5,674 bases of DNA from an uncultured Clostridia bacterium (GTDB lineage Bacteria; Bacillota; Clostridia; TANB77; CAG-508): assembly GCA_947630255.1 (NCBI GenBank), contig CANRGU010000083.1, positions 1-5,674 of the forward strand, given 5' to 3'. Of the stretch, positions 1 to 4,976 are shown piece by piece. The notes beneath the pieces were generated by a model. That model worked only from the letters and a program-made list of their open reading frames with translations. It was not told the origin of the DNA and made no database searches. Every line of letters starts with the position of its first letter. Position 1 is the first letter of the stretch. A program made the translations under genes and the position numbers.

Positions 1-55
1 TCTCCTTTTAGACCTATGGCTTTGCGTCATAAACTTTCGTTTATTTTGCCCTTTT
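1..55 (-). promoter_or_regulatory. c-di-GMP-I (GEMM-I) riboswitch, 5' part, cut by the window edge
   Basis: Read on the minus strand, the sequence shows GGGCAAA (51-45), then a perfect 6-bp hairpin ATAAAC-GAAA-GTTTAT with a GNRA tetraloop (44-29), then the highly conserved GACGCAAAGCCA (28-17), followed by TAGGTCTAA, which resembles the tetraloop receptor side. This order is diagnostic for the GEMM class that binds cyclic di-GMP. The G just before CAAA is kept. I believe this matches the guanine that contacts c-di-GMP in class Ia; it is changed to A in many cGAMP-sensing variants. The second helix, the expression platform and the controlled gene lie off the left edge, so ON or OFF behaviour cannot be told. 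Confidence 0.9.
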
Positions 56-66
56 CATCTACTTTA

Positions 67-95
67 ATTATACCATATTTAAGCCTTTTTTGCAA
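67..95 (-). promoter_or_regulatory. Housekeeping promoter for the c-di-GMP riboswitch transcript
   Basis: On the minus strand there is a -35 box TTGCAA (95-90), a spacer of exactly 17 nt, and a perfect -10 box TATAAT (72-67). Transcription would start around position 60, a few bases before the riboswitch aptamer. This placement supports a dedicated sigma-A type promoter and not read-through from the gene at 214-819. Confidence 0.85.
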
Positions 96-213
96 ATTTG
101 TGTACTTTACCAATTCATTCATTAACTATTTCAAAGTTTCATATATATCATTCCATACTTAATTTTCAAATATTTCGTTTACTATCATTCATTTTTTTTG
201 CTTTTTGTACCTC

Positions 214-819
214 TTACAATGACTTTCCTTGCCTTAAACCTATTCTAAATATTTCTTCTGATTCTAATATATTTATTTTATCGTATAACTCTTTTACTTC
301 TACAAGTGCTTGCATTTCTTCTTCAGTGAATTTCACAATTTTATTATCTTCGTAAAAATTTCTCACATTAGGATATTCATCTTTTATTTCTGCAATTCTT
401 CTATTTGTTTTTGTATACTCATCATTCTTTTTTAAATTACTATATTTTTCCCTGTCTATATAGTCCCATATTTCTCCTACAAAATCATATATATTAGTAT
501 CGCTTTTTATTTTTTCTTCATTTATTTGCTTTTTTAACAACATTCCATCTATAAATCCCCATTTATAATATGGTTTATGCCAAAAACACATTTCACTTAT
601 AGCTTTACTCTCAAAGTTATTTATTTTGTCAAATAATTCTTTCTTATCCTTTTCATTTTTCATAAATTTTTTCATAAACTCCACTAATTCATTTTCTGCT
701 TCATTTGCCTCTTTTGAAAGATTTGGTTGACCGTTTTCATCTATATAATTTCTTATTAAGTCCCCTCCTCTTATTTCAAACAACTCATCAAGTATATTAA
801 ATTTACAATTCAATTTCAT
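214..819 (-). CDS. Hypothetical protein with two DUF6809-like repeats
   Basis: This 201-residue protein is acidic, charged, probably helical and cytoplasmic, with no signal peptide or membrane segment. It is preceded by a strong AAGGAGG (833-827) eight bases before the ATG. Its function is unknown. The C-terminal half (about 123-200) resembles the small family I know as DUF6809: a Y..L..N.EY..... segment, then ELYDKINILESEE and a G.R.G ending. The first half repeats this pattern with ELFDKINNFESK (61-72) and WGFIDGM (87-93), so the gene looks like a tandem duplication of one domain. A second tryptophan/tyrosine-rich patch (residues 80-88) is found only in the first copy. It is transcribed divergently from the XRE gene, from a promoter covered by two operator-like palindromes, so it is probably the target of that repressor. 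The family assignment is from memory and moderate. Confidence 0.75.
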   Translation of the reverse strand: MKLNCKFNILDELFEIRGGDLIRNYIDENGQPNLSKEANEAENELVEFMKKFMKNEKDKKELFDKINNFESKAISEMCFWHKPYYKWGFIDGMLLKKQINEEKIKSDTNIYDFVGEIWDYIDREKYSNLKKNDEYTKTNRRIAEIKDEYPNVRNFYEDNKIVKFTEEEMQALVEVKELYDKINILESEEIFRIGLRQGKSL

Positions 820-836
820 ATTCTTTCCTCCTTAAT

Positions 837-852
837 TAACTATTTATAGTTA
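837..852. promoter_or_regulatory. Operator palindrome 1 (TAACTAT-TT-ATAGTTA)
   Basis: This is a perfect dyad with 7-bp arms and a 2-bp centre, lying just downstream of the -10 box of the minus-strand promoter. A second, 13/16 identical copy lies at 878-893, with centres 41 bp apart, close to four helical turns. Paired palindromes of this size between divergent promoters are typical operators for XRE-type dimers. Assignment to the neighbouring regulator is inference. Confidence 0.6.
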
Positions 853-880
853 TAATATTATTTTTTACACAGAAATTCAA
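852..880 (-). promoter_or_regulatory. Promoter of the DUF6809-like gene
   Basis: On the minus strand there is TTGAAT (880-875), a 17-nt spacer and TATTAT (857-852), putting the start site near 845. That site falls in the first palindromic operator (837-852), and the -35 box overlaps the second one (879-892). The promoter is therefore placed for repression by the adjacent XRE protein. Confidence 0.65.
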
Positions 881-893
881 CTATATATAGGTA
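878..893. promoter_or_regulatory. Operator palindrome 2 (CAACTAT-AT-ATAGGTA)
   Basis: This is a near-perfect copy of the palindrome at 837-852, sharing AACTAT..ATAG..TA and differing at three positions. It overlaps the -35 box of the minus-strand promoter (875-880) and sits just upstream of the extended -10 of the XRE gene, so one bound dimer could affect both directions. It is slightly less symmetric than operator 1, which may mean weaker binding. Confidence 0.55.
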
Positions 894-911
894 ATATTCT
901 TTTTTAAATTT

Positions 912-920
912 TGCTATACT
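912..920 (+). promoter_or_regulatory. Extended -10 promoter of the XRE regulator
   Basis: TGCTATACT fits the extended -10 form TGnTATAAT with one mismatch. There is no good -35 box at 17-18 bp (TAATAT-like only), which the TGn element can compensate for. Transcription would start about 926, giving a very short leader that includes the GGAGG (931-935) ahead of the ATG at 947. Confidence 0.55.
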
Positions 921-946
921 AATTTATAAAGGAGGGGGCTTAGTCT

Positions 947-1183
947 ATGGACTTACAAGAAGCAACTAAAAAAAGAATTTTAGCCTTATGTGATGAAAGG
1001 GATATTACAATAAATAAACTTGCTACTCTTGCTGGTGTCAGACAATCAACTGTAAATAATCTAATAGATGGTACAAGTAAAACTCCTACTTTATTAACCG
1101 TTCTTCGCTTATGCTTAGGGTTAGATATTCAACTTAAAGATTTTTTTGACGATAAAGTATTTAAAGACTTAGATGATGAATAG
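947..1183 (+). CDS. XRE-family (Cro/CI-type) HTH transcriptional regulator
   Basis: This 78-residue, single-domain DNA-binding protein is cytoplasmic. The helix-turn-helix is clear: TINKLATLAG (21-30) is the positioning helix and VRQSTVNNLIDG (31-42) the turn and recognition helix, followed by the usual TPTLLTVLRLCLGL...FF segment (47-67) that completes the five-helix fold. There is no ligand or dimerisation domain beyond this and a short acidic tail (FKDLDDE). A strong AAAGGAGG precedes the ATG. It is the only plus-strand gene in the window, transcribed away from the DUF6809-like gene and convergent with parB. It probably acts as an autorepressor on the paired palindromes at 837-893 and also controls the divergent gene. 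The last codons are part of the terminator stem. Confidence 0.93.
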   Translation: MDLQEATKKRILALCDERDITINKLATLAGVRQSTVNNLIDGTSKTPTLLTVLRLCLGLDIQLKDFFDDKVFKDLDDE

Positions 1184-1197
1184 AATCTAGGTCTTTA
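1162..1197 (+). terminator. Intrinsic terminator overlapping the end of the XRE gene
   Basis: A 13-bp stem pairs TAAAGACTTAGAT (1162-1174) with ATCTAGGTCTTTA (1185-1197), with one G-U wobble. It has a 10-nt loop that includes the stop codon and is followed by TTTTATCTTT. The stem uses the last codons of the gene. On the opposite strand the stem is followed by a poor T-run, so it would end parB transcription less well. Confidence 0.7.
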
Positions 1198-1199
1198 TT

Positions 1200-2027
1200 T
1201 TATCTTTCAAATTTTTTATTCTTCCACTTTCTTTGATATCGTTTTAATAACTTTTCAATAATATCTTGCATTTGTCTTATAGTATACCCTTTTGGAAAAT
1301 AATCCTTTACATTTTCTACTTTAAACTTTATTTGTTCTTTTTGATTAGGCTTTTCTTCTATCATTATATTAAAAATCGTATCCATATCTAATTTATTTTG
1401 AATACTTAATTCTTTCATTCTTATTGCTTGTGAATACGAAGGAGTATGATCTTCACTTTTAATAGTTTCAAGTAAATCTTCCTGTTCTTGTTTTTTTAAA
1501 TAAGATAATTCTACTGCAGGAGATATTGCTATTTTATTTTCATCTACCAACTGCAATAATGGTTTTATAAGTTTTGTCAATCTTACATATCTTTGTACTT
1601 GTCTACCACTTATATTATCTGCTACATTATCTCTTGATAACTTATGGACATCTTGTCCATAAGTGGATATACCCTGATGTTTTTTTGCCTCCAGTTTCAT
1701 TTTAAAAGCAAATGCTTTTTCAGATGGTAATATATCACTTCTTTGTAAATTACTATCTACAAGAGTAATAATTGCCATATCTTTATCCATATCACGAATT
1801 AAGACAGGAATTTGCTTAATTCCTGCCTTTTTACACGCATATTTTCTTCTATGCCCACTTATAATCTCATATCCTCCATTTTCTCTTGGTCTAACTAGCA
1901 ACGGCTCTATAATACCATATTGCTTTATGCTTTCAATTAAATCCTCCATATCTTTATTATCTTTTACCTTGTATGGATTATCCTTAAATTCATACAATTC
2001 ATTTATACTAACTAATTTTTCAGTCAT
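1200..2027 (-). CDS. parB: ParB/RepB/Spo0J-family partition-like protein
   Basis: This is a 275-residue cytoplasmic DNA-binding protein. The N-terminal ParB domain (about 4-100) includes the SINEL..FKDNPY start, a PLLVRP strand (42-47) and the motif SGHRRKYACKKAG (57-69), which corresponds to the nucleotide-binding (G)ERR motif of the ParB CTPase family. LVDSNLQRSDILPSEKAFAF (89-108) is the usual link to the DNA-binding part, and the HTH lies at about 130-155 (SGRQVQRYVRLT). The C-terminal part (about 200-275) is less conserved and ends very basic. The start has a GAGGAG site inside the end of the relaxase gene and lies only 1 nt after its stop, so the two are translationally coupled. No ParA is present in the window. 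A plain chromosomal Spo0J is unlikely given the context; a role in partition or regulation of the circular element is inferred. Confidence 0.9.
   Translation of the reverse strand: MTEKLVSINELYEFKDNPYKVKDNKDMEDLIESIKQYGIIEPLLVRPRENGGYEIISGHRRKYACKKAGIKQIPVLIRDMDKDMAIITLVDSNLQRSDILPSEKAFAFKMKLEAKKHQGISTYGQDVHKLSRDNVADNISGRQVQRYVRLTKLIKPLLQLVDENKIAISPAVELSYLKKQEQEDLLETIKSEDHTPSYSQAIRMKELSIQNKLDMDTIFNIMIEEKPNQKEQIKFKVENVKDYFPKGYTIRQMQDIIEKLLKRYQRKWKNKKFER
1641..1663. repeat. Perfect 23-nt dyad inside parB (candidate parS or protein-binding site)
   Basis: CTTATGGACA (1641-1650) and TGTCCATAAG (1654-1663) are exact inverse complements separated by TCT. A smaller dyad TTATC-TCTT-GATAA (1627-1640) lies directly beside it. 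Neither is followed by a T-run on the minus strand, so a terminator is unlikely. ParB-family proteins bind palindromes, often near their own gene. The sequence is not the Bacillus Spo0J parS consensus, so this assignment is tentative. Confidence 0.4.
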
Positions 2028-2028
2028 T

Positions 2029-3402
2029 TTATCTCACTCCTCTATTTCTATTTTTATTCTTTTCTATTTCTCTTTGTTCATTTATCATTTGTTTTTCTAT
2101 TTTTATAATTTCTTTAATTTTTGGTGTATTTTCTATAATTTGATTAGCTATTTTGATTTTCTTTCTGTAATCTTTCAAAATGCTAGTGCATTCATCTCTT
2201 TTATTTTTATAATCTAAAATTAACTTATCATCTGTACAATTTCTTAATTTATTTCTGTATTTCTGCCTTATATTAGTTACATCTGTAATATCTTTTTCTG
2301 TTCGTGCTATAAACTGTTTTACATCTTCTATTGTTTCTAATTTTTCTTTTACAATTAATTTTATTTGACTCGAATATTGCTCCATTTTTCTTACTTCTTG
2401 TTTCATTTCTGGAGATAACGGTTTATGGTATGACTTGTCTTTTGGATATATTCCTAAAAAATAAAAAAGAGTTATAAAAAGTATTTCAATAGTAGATTTT
2501 CTACTTATACTTTTATAACTTCCTTTCAGTCTGTAAACTTTAAATTTCTTGCATTTTCTTTTAGGTTTTATATAATCATAATATCTATTTTGATAATAGT
2601 ATGGGTTTTGTTCCACTTTATTAGCAATATTTTTTGGTAAATATTCTTCGCCTAATTGGTACATTCTGGTTGCTTTTTTATCGTGTATTGAACGAATTGT
2701 AGGATATTTTCTATTATAATCATCATTGATTATATAGCCTTTTTTATACATAACTTTTTTGAATTGTGCATAACTAATGCTAATTTCCATTGACTCGTTT
2801 ATTGCTTGTCGCATTAAATTATACTTTGTTGGCTCTCCTCTTTTTTCTGCAAAAAATATACTTCTAGGTGTTTTTCCTTTAGGATTTTTTATAACTGTTA
2901 AATTATTTTCTGCACATAGTTCATCAGATAACTGCCTAAAATGGTAATATGCCTTTTTATTACAATTAAATTTTTTCCCTGTAAACATATTAACAGAATT
3001 TACTACAAAATGGTTGTGATATGTTCCAGTATTAAGGTGCGTTGCTACTAATACTTGATGTCCTTCCCACATCTCTTTTGCAAGTTGTACTCCTATTTTA
3101 TGTGCTAATTCTGGAGAAACCTCTCCTCTTTTAAAACTCTGATATGCGTGATATGCAACATTACCAGTACATTTATCATATTGTTTTTGAATAGAGTGCA
3201 TTTCCTCATAAGCTGTCTTTCTATCACAATTTATTCCTGTTACAAATATTGTTTCTTCATCTTTATCAATAGTCTTATTCTCATTTTCTGCATATACTAA
3301 TACTTGTTTTAAATCAGATAAAGTTGTTTTTTGTGGGTTACTTGCATAATCAACTACACGCAATAAACTGTCTTTTATTGCCCATATTTTAGTTACTGCC
3401 AT
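2029..3402 (-). CDS. MOBP-type relaxase (mobilization nuclease, MobA/VirD2 family)
   Basis: This protein would nick one strand at oriT, stay covalently bound through a tyrosine and lead the strand into the recipient. With the start at 3402 it has 457 residues. The N-terminal relaxase domain shows the probable catalytic Tyr19 in VVDYASNP, the conserved AYHAYQSFKRGEVSPELAH block (about 83-101) and the metal-binding histidine motif H122-LNTGTY-H129-N-H131-FVVNS. The C-terminal third is lysine/glutamate rich and probably coiled coil, without a recognisable helicase or primase domain. I chose Met at 3402 because MAVTKIWAIK is the usual family start and a GGAG (3415-3412) lies nine bases before it. 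The upstream Met at 3417 has no ribosome binding site. The gene overlaps the mobC end by 14 nt and is followed after 1 nt by parB, forming one operon. Confidence 0.93.
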   Translation of the reverse strand: MAVTKIWAIKDSLLRVVDYASNPQKTTLSDLKQVLVYAENENKTIDKDEETIFVTGINCDRKTAYEEMHSIQKQYDKCTGNVAYHAYQSFKRGEVSPELAHKIGVQLAKEMWEGHQVLVATHLNTGTYHNHFVVNSVNMFTGKKFNCNKKAYYHFRQLSDELCAENNLTVIKNPKGKTPRSIFFAEKRGEPTKYNLMRQAINESMEISISYAQFKKVMYKKGYIINDDYNRKYPTIRSIHDKKATRMYQLGEEYLPKNIANKVEQNPYYYQNRYYDYIKPKRKCKKFKVYRLKGSYKSISRKSTIEILFITLFYFLGIYPKDKSYHKPLSPEMKQEVRKMEQYSSQIKLIVKEKLETIEDVKQFIARTEKDITDVTNIRQKYRNKLRNCTDDKLILDYKNKRDECTSILKDYRKKIKIANQIIENTPKIKEIIKIEKQMINEQREIEKNKNRNRGVR

Positions 3403-3697
3403 CGTCATCATCTCCATTATTTTTCGAATAATATATATCTAAAAATTTCTTTTCTATTACTTCTAAACACTTTTCAATATCTTCTACACTTACATTAGAA
3501 ATATTATTTCTCACTTTACAAATATCCAAATATATTTCATAAAAGTTTTTATCTGGAACAGAAATTATTTTTTGTTTTAATCCTACTTTTCTCATATATG
3601 CTGATAAAGATAAATGACTTTTTTTCGCATTTCTTTGTAATTTTTTCTTTTCACTTTCACTAACTCTAATGTGTATTTCTGTTATTTTTTCTTTCAT
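3389..3697 (-). CDS. mobC: MobC-type mobilization (relaxosome accessory) protein
   Basis: This is a small basic DNA-binding protein of 102 residues that would bind oriT and help the relaxase open and nick it. Residues 5-41 form a ribbon-helix-helix: the strand TEIHIRVSESE, then helices around KKKLQRNAKKSH and LSLSAYMRKVGL. The segment ICKVRNNISNV (about 59-69) matches the GNNINQI-like region of MobC proteins. The C-terminus is acidic (GDDDDGSN). The start at 3697 has an AAAGGA (3715-3710) 12 bases upstream and gives the usual family start. A longer reading frame from 3787 runs through the oriT hairpins and lacks family similarity, so I rejected it. It is the first gene of the transfer operon and overlaps the relaxase start. 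Confidence 0.88.
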   Translation of the reverse strand: MKEKITEIHIRVSESEKKKLQRNAKKSHLSLSAYMRKVGLKQKIISVPDKNFYEIYLDICKVRNNISNVSVEDIEKCLEVIEKKFLDIYYSKNNGDDDDGSN

Positions 3698-3726
3698 AAA
3701 ATTTTCACATCCTTTCTTTTTTTTTG

Positions 3727-3800
3727 CTGGGGTTATAGGGGCACAAGCCCCTTTCAACGATAGTTGTCGGTTTTGTGTGTGCCACAAAACCTATGCTCGC
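3727..3800. other. Probable origin of transfer (oriT)
   Basis: This block is markedly richer in G+C than its surroundings and contains three adjacent dyads: AGGGGC-ACAA-GCCCCT (3737-3752), CAAC-GATA-GTTG (3755-3766) and GGTTTTGTG-TGTGC-CACAAAACC (3769-3791), then CTATGCTCGC. It lies directly upstream of mobC and the relaxase gene, where MOBP oriT sites usually are. I recognise the general design from mobilizable elements of Firmicutes but cannot place the nic site from sequence alone. Confidence 0.75.
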
Positions 3801-3820
3801 TACACTTATAGATAATCTAT

Positions 3821-3848
3821 TTAGTAGATTTCATATACTAAAAGTCAA
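3821..3848 (-). promoter_or_regulatory. Candidate promoter of the mobC-relaxase-parB operon
   Basis: On the minus strand there is TTGACT (3848-3843), a 16-nt spacer and TACTAA (3826-3821). The -35 is good and the -10 weak. A dyad AATCTA-TTTAG-TAGATT (3814-3830) covers the -10 box, suggesting repression by a relaxosome protein such as MobC, or by another regulator. The transcript would begin just before the oriT hairpins, giving a structured leader of about 115 nt. Confidence 0.45.
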
Positions 3849-3879
3849 ATTATTATTTTAGTTTATTTTTCACTAAATT

Positions 3880-4296
3880 TTACCTCACATCTCTTTCAAT
3901 ATTTTTTTCTTTTGTATATTCTGGATATCTTATTTTTATTCCCTCATAAAAATATGGTGCATACTCACAAGAAAATATTTCACTAACATTATATTTTCTA
4001 GAAACTCTTTCATCTTCAATGTCTTTTTCACTATCATAATTACAACTATTCCATAAACTGAATGCCATTCTTATTACCTTTTCACTTGTACTTGTTTGAT
4101 AAGGTTCTTGTATTGAATCAATGTTTATTTCTCCATTCTCTAAATTAAAAATTTTATCAAAATTATCTCTTGTTGTTTTACATACACCTAATACATATAT
4201 TAACGATTTATAATATACGTCTGTCCTTCCTAATTTTTTCATTTCTACATACTTTTCATTAAAAAATTTTTTGTGTTCATCATCTTTAAATCTCAT
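3880..4296 (-). CDS. DUF6075 family protein
   Basis: This 138-residue soluble protein has unknown function. It starts with MRFKDDEHKKFFNEK and continues with GRTDVYYKSLIYVLGVCKTT (23-42), NLENGEINIDSI (51-62), YQTSTSEKVIRMAFSLWNS (66-84) and a tail YNVSEIFSCEYAPYFYEGIKIRYPEY. This order matches the DUF6075 proteins I know from clostridial mobile elements, and the length is complete. The start has an AGAGG site about ten bases upstream. It follows the winged-helix gene by 60 nt on the same strand and is probably co-transcribed with it. It lies on the far side of oriT from the mob genes. No catalytic motif is obvious, and a role in establishment or regulation would be guesswork. Confidence 0.85.
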   Translation of the reverse strand: MRFKDDEHKKFFNEKYVEMKKLGRTDVYYKSLIYVLGVCKTTRDNFDKIFNLENGEINIDSIQEPYQTSTSEKVIRMAFSLWNSCNYDSEKDIEDERVSRKYNVSEIFSCEYAPYFYEGIKIRYPEYTKEKNIERDVR

Positions 4297-4330
4297 TTTC
4301 TATAACCTCTTTTCTTTTACTTTCTAAATT

Positions 4331-4369
4331 ATTTGCATATTAAATTTCTATCATTGCTAATTTGCATAT
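4331..4369. repeat. Direct repeat ATTTGCATAT (two copies)
   Basis: Copies lie at 4331-4340 and 4360-4369, 29 bp apart. The second includes the last codons of the winged-helix gene and the first lies in the gap before the DUF6075 gene. It may be a small duplication or a binding site; in such AT-rich DNA chance is also possible. Confidence 0.35.
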
Positions 4370-4809
4370 AAAAAATCCAAATTTTCATAATGACGTTGTT
4401 CATAATTTAATTTTTTATTATTTTTTATATTATATTTATTATCTTTAAACTTTTTTTCAATAGGGGATTGAATTTTTCTTTGATACTCATTTGAAGTTTT
4501 GTTAAATAGAGTATTAAACTTTTCTTTAATAGGTATTATTTTTCTATTTTGTATTTGTTTACTATTATTTTTATATATCATTTTCAGTTCTATATAACCT
4601 TTTTTATCTAATGAATTTATAAGTTTTGACACTTGTGTAATCGAAATGTTTAATAACTCACTTAGATTTTTATTACTACAAAAACATTCTTCATTTTCTT
4701 TACACAAAAATATTACAATTGATAATATAATTTTTTCCTTATCACTTAAATTTTTATCTGTTAATATTTCAAATGGAATCCATAATCCCTTTAAATTAAA
4801 ATTTACCAT
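4357..4809 (-). CDS. Winged-helix (HTH_36-like) DNA-binding protein, replication-initiator-like
   Basis: This is a 150-residue cytoplasmic protein. LSDKEKIILSIVIFLC (21-36) and CSNKNLSELLNISITQVSKL (44-63), followed by INSLDKKGYIEL (64-75), form a clear winged helix, with the wing at about 76-95 (KQIQNRKIIPI). The tail (100-150) is lysine/asparagine-rich and probably disordered, ending YENLDFLYAN. Proteins of this type occur on clostridial plasmids and integrative elements, often as the N-terminal part of replication initiators or as regulators. Here no initiator catalytic domain follows. GGAG lies eight bases before the ATG. A direct repeat of ATTTGCATAT covers the last codons and recurs 29 bp downstream. 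Its exact role is unknown. Confidence 0.8.
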   Translation of the reverse strand: MVNFNLKGLWIPFEILTDKNLSDKEKIILSIVIFLCKENEECFCSNKNLSELLNISITQVSKLINSLDKKGYIELKMIYKNNSKQIQNRKIIPIKEKFNTLFNKTSNEYQRKIQSPIEKKFKDNKYNIKNNKKLNYEQRHYENLDFLYAN

Positions 4810-4905
4810 ACATATTTCTCCTTTTTTATTCTTATTTCGCCTTATTTGGCTGTTAAATCAAATTTTATTAATAAAACATATATTTTTATATACATAAAAA
4901 ATCTC

Positions 4906-4943
4906 ATTAAAATAAGCCTCAAAACATACATTAGTTTGAAGCT
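4906..4943 (-). terminator. Intrinsic terminator of tnpV
   Basis: On the minus strand AGCTTCAAA (4943-4935) pairs with TTTGAGGCT (4923-4915) over 9 bp with one G-U pair and an 11-nt loop. It is followed by TATTTTAAT. It lies about 35 nt after the tnpV stop and separates tnpV from the winged-helix gene downstream. Confidence 0.6.
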
Positions 4944-4976
4944 ATTTAAAATATATTATCATATTTATAAAAATCA

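Noticed and set aside
98..355. Plus-strand reading frame of 85 codons
   Set aside because: It overlaps the riboswitch promoter spacer and the end of the well-supported minus-strand gene, has no ribosome binding site, and its Phe/Ser/Ile-rich product is typical of the antisense of AT-rich coding DNA.
1641..1663. Intrinsic terminator within parB
   Set aside because: The dyad is strong but no T-run follows on the minus strand, and terminating inside the coding region of an otherwise intact gene would make little sense.
1927..2217. Plus-strand reading frame of 96 codons, membrane-like
   Set aside because: It lies antisense to the start of parB and the end of the relaxase gene. The hydrophobic product is an artefact of reading Lys/Glu-rich codons backwards, and no start signals are seen.
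3403..3417. Five-residue longer start of the relaxase
   Set aside because: No ribosome binding site precedes 3417; the Met at 3402 has GGAG and gives the family-typical MAVTKIW start.
3698..3787. N-terminal extension of MobC by 30 residues
   Set aside because: It would translate the oriT hairpins, has no ribosome binding site at 3787, and the internal Met at 3697 has a good AAAGGA and gives the normal MobC start.
4646..4897. Plus-strand reading frame of 83 codons
   Set aside because: It is antisense to the winged-helix gene and its leader, without ribosome binding site or family similarity.
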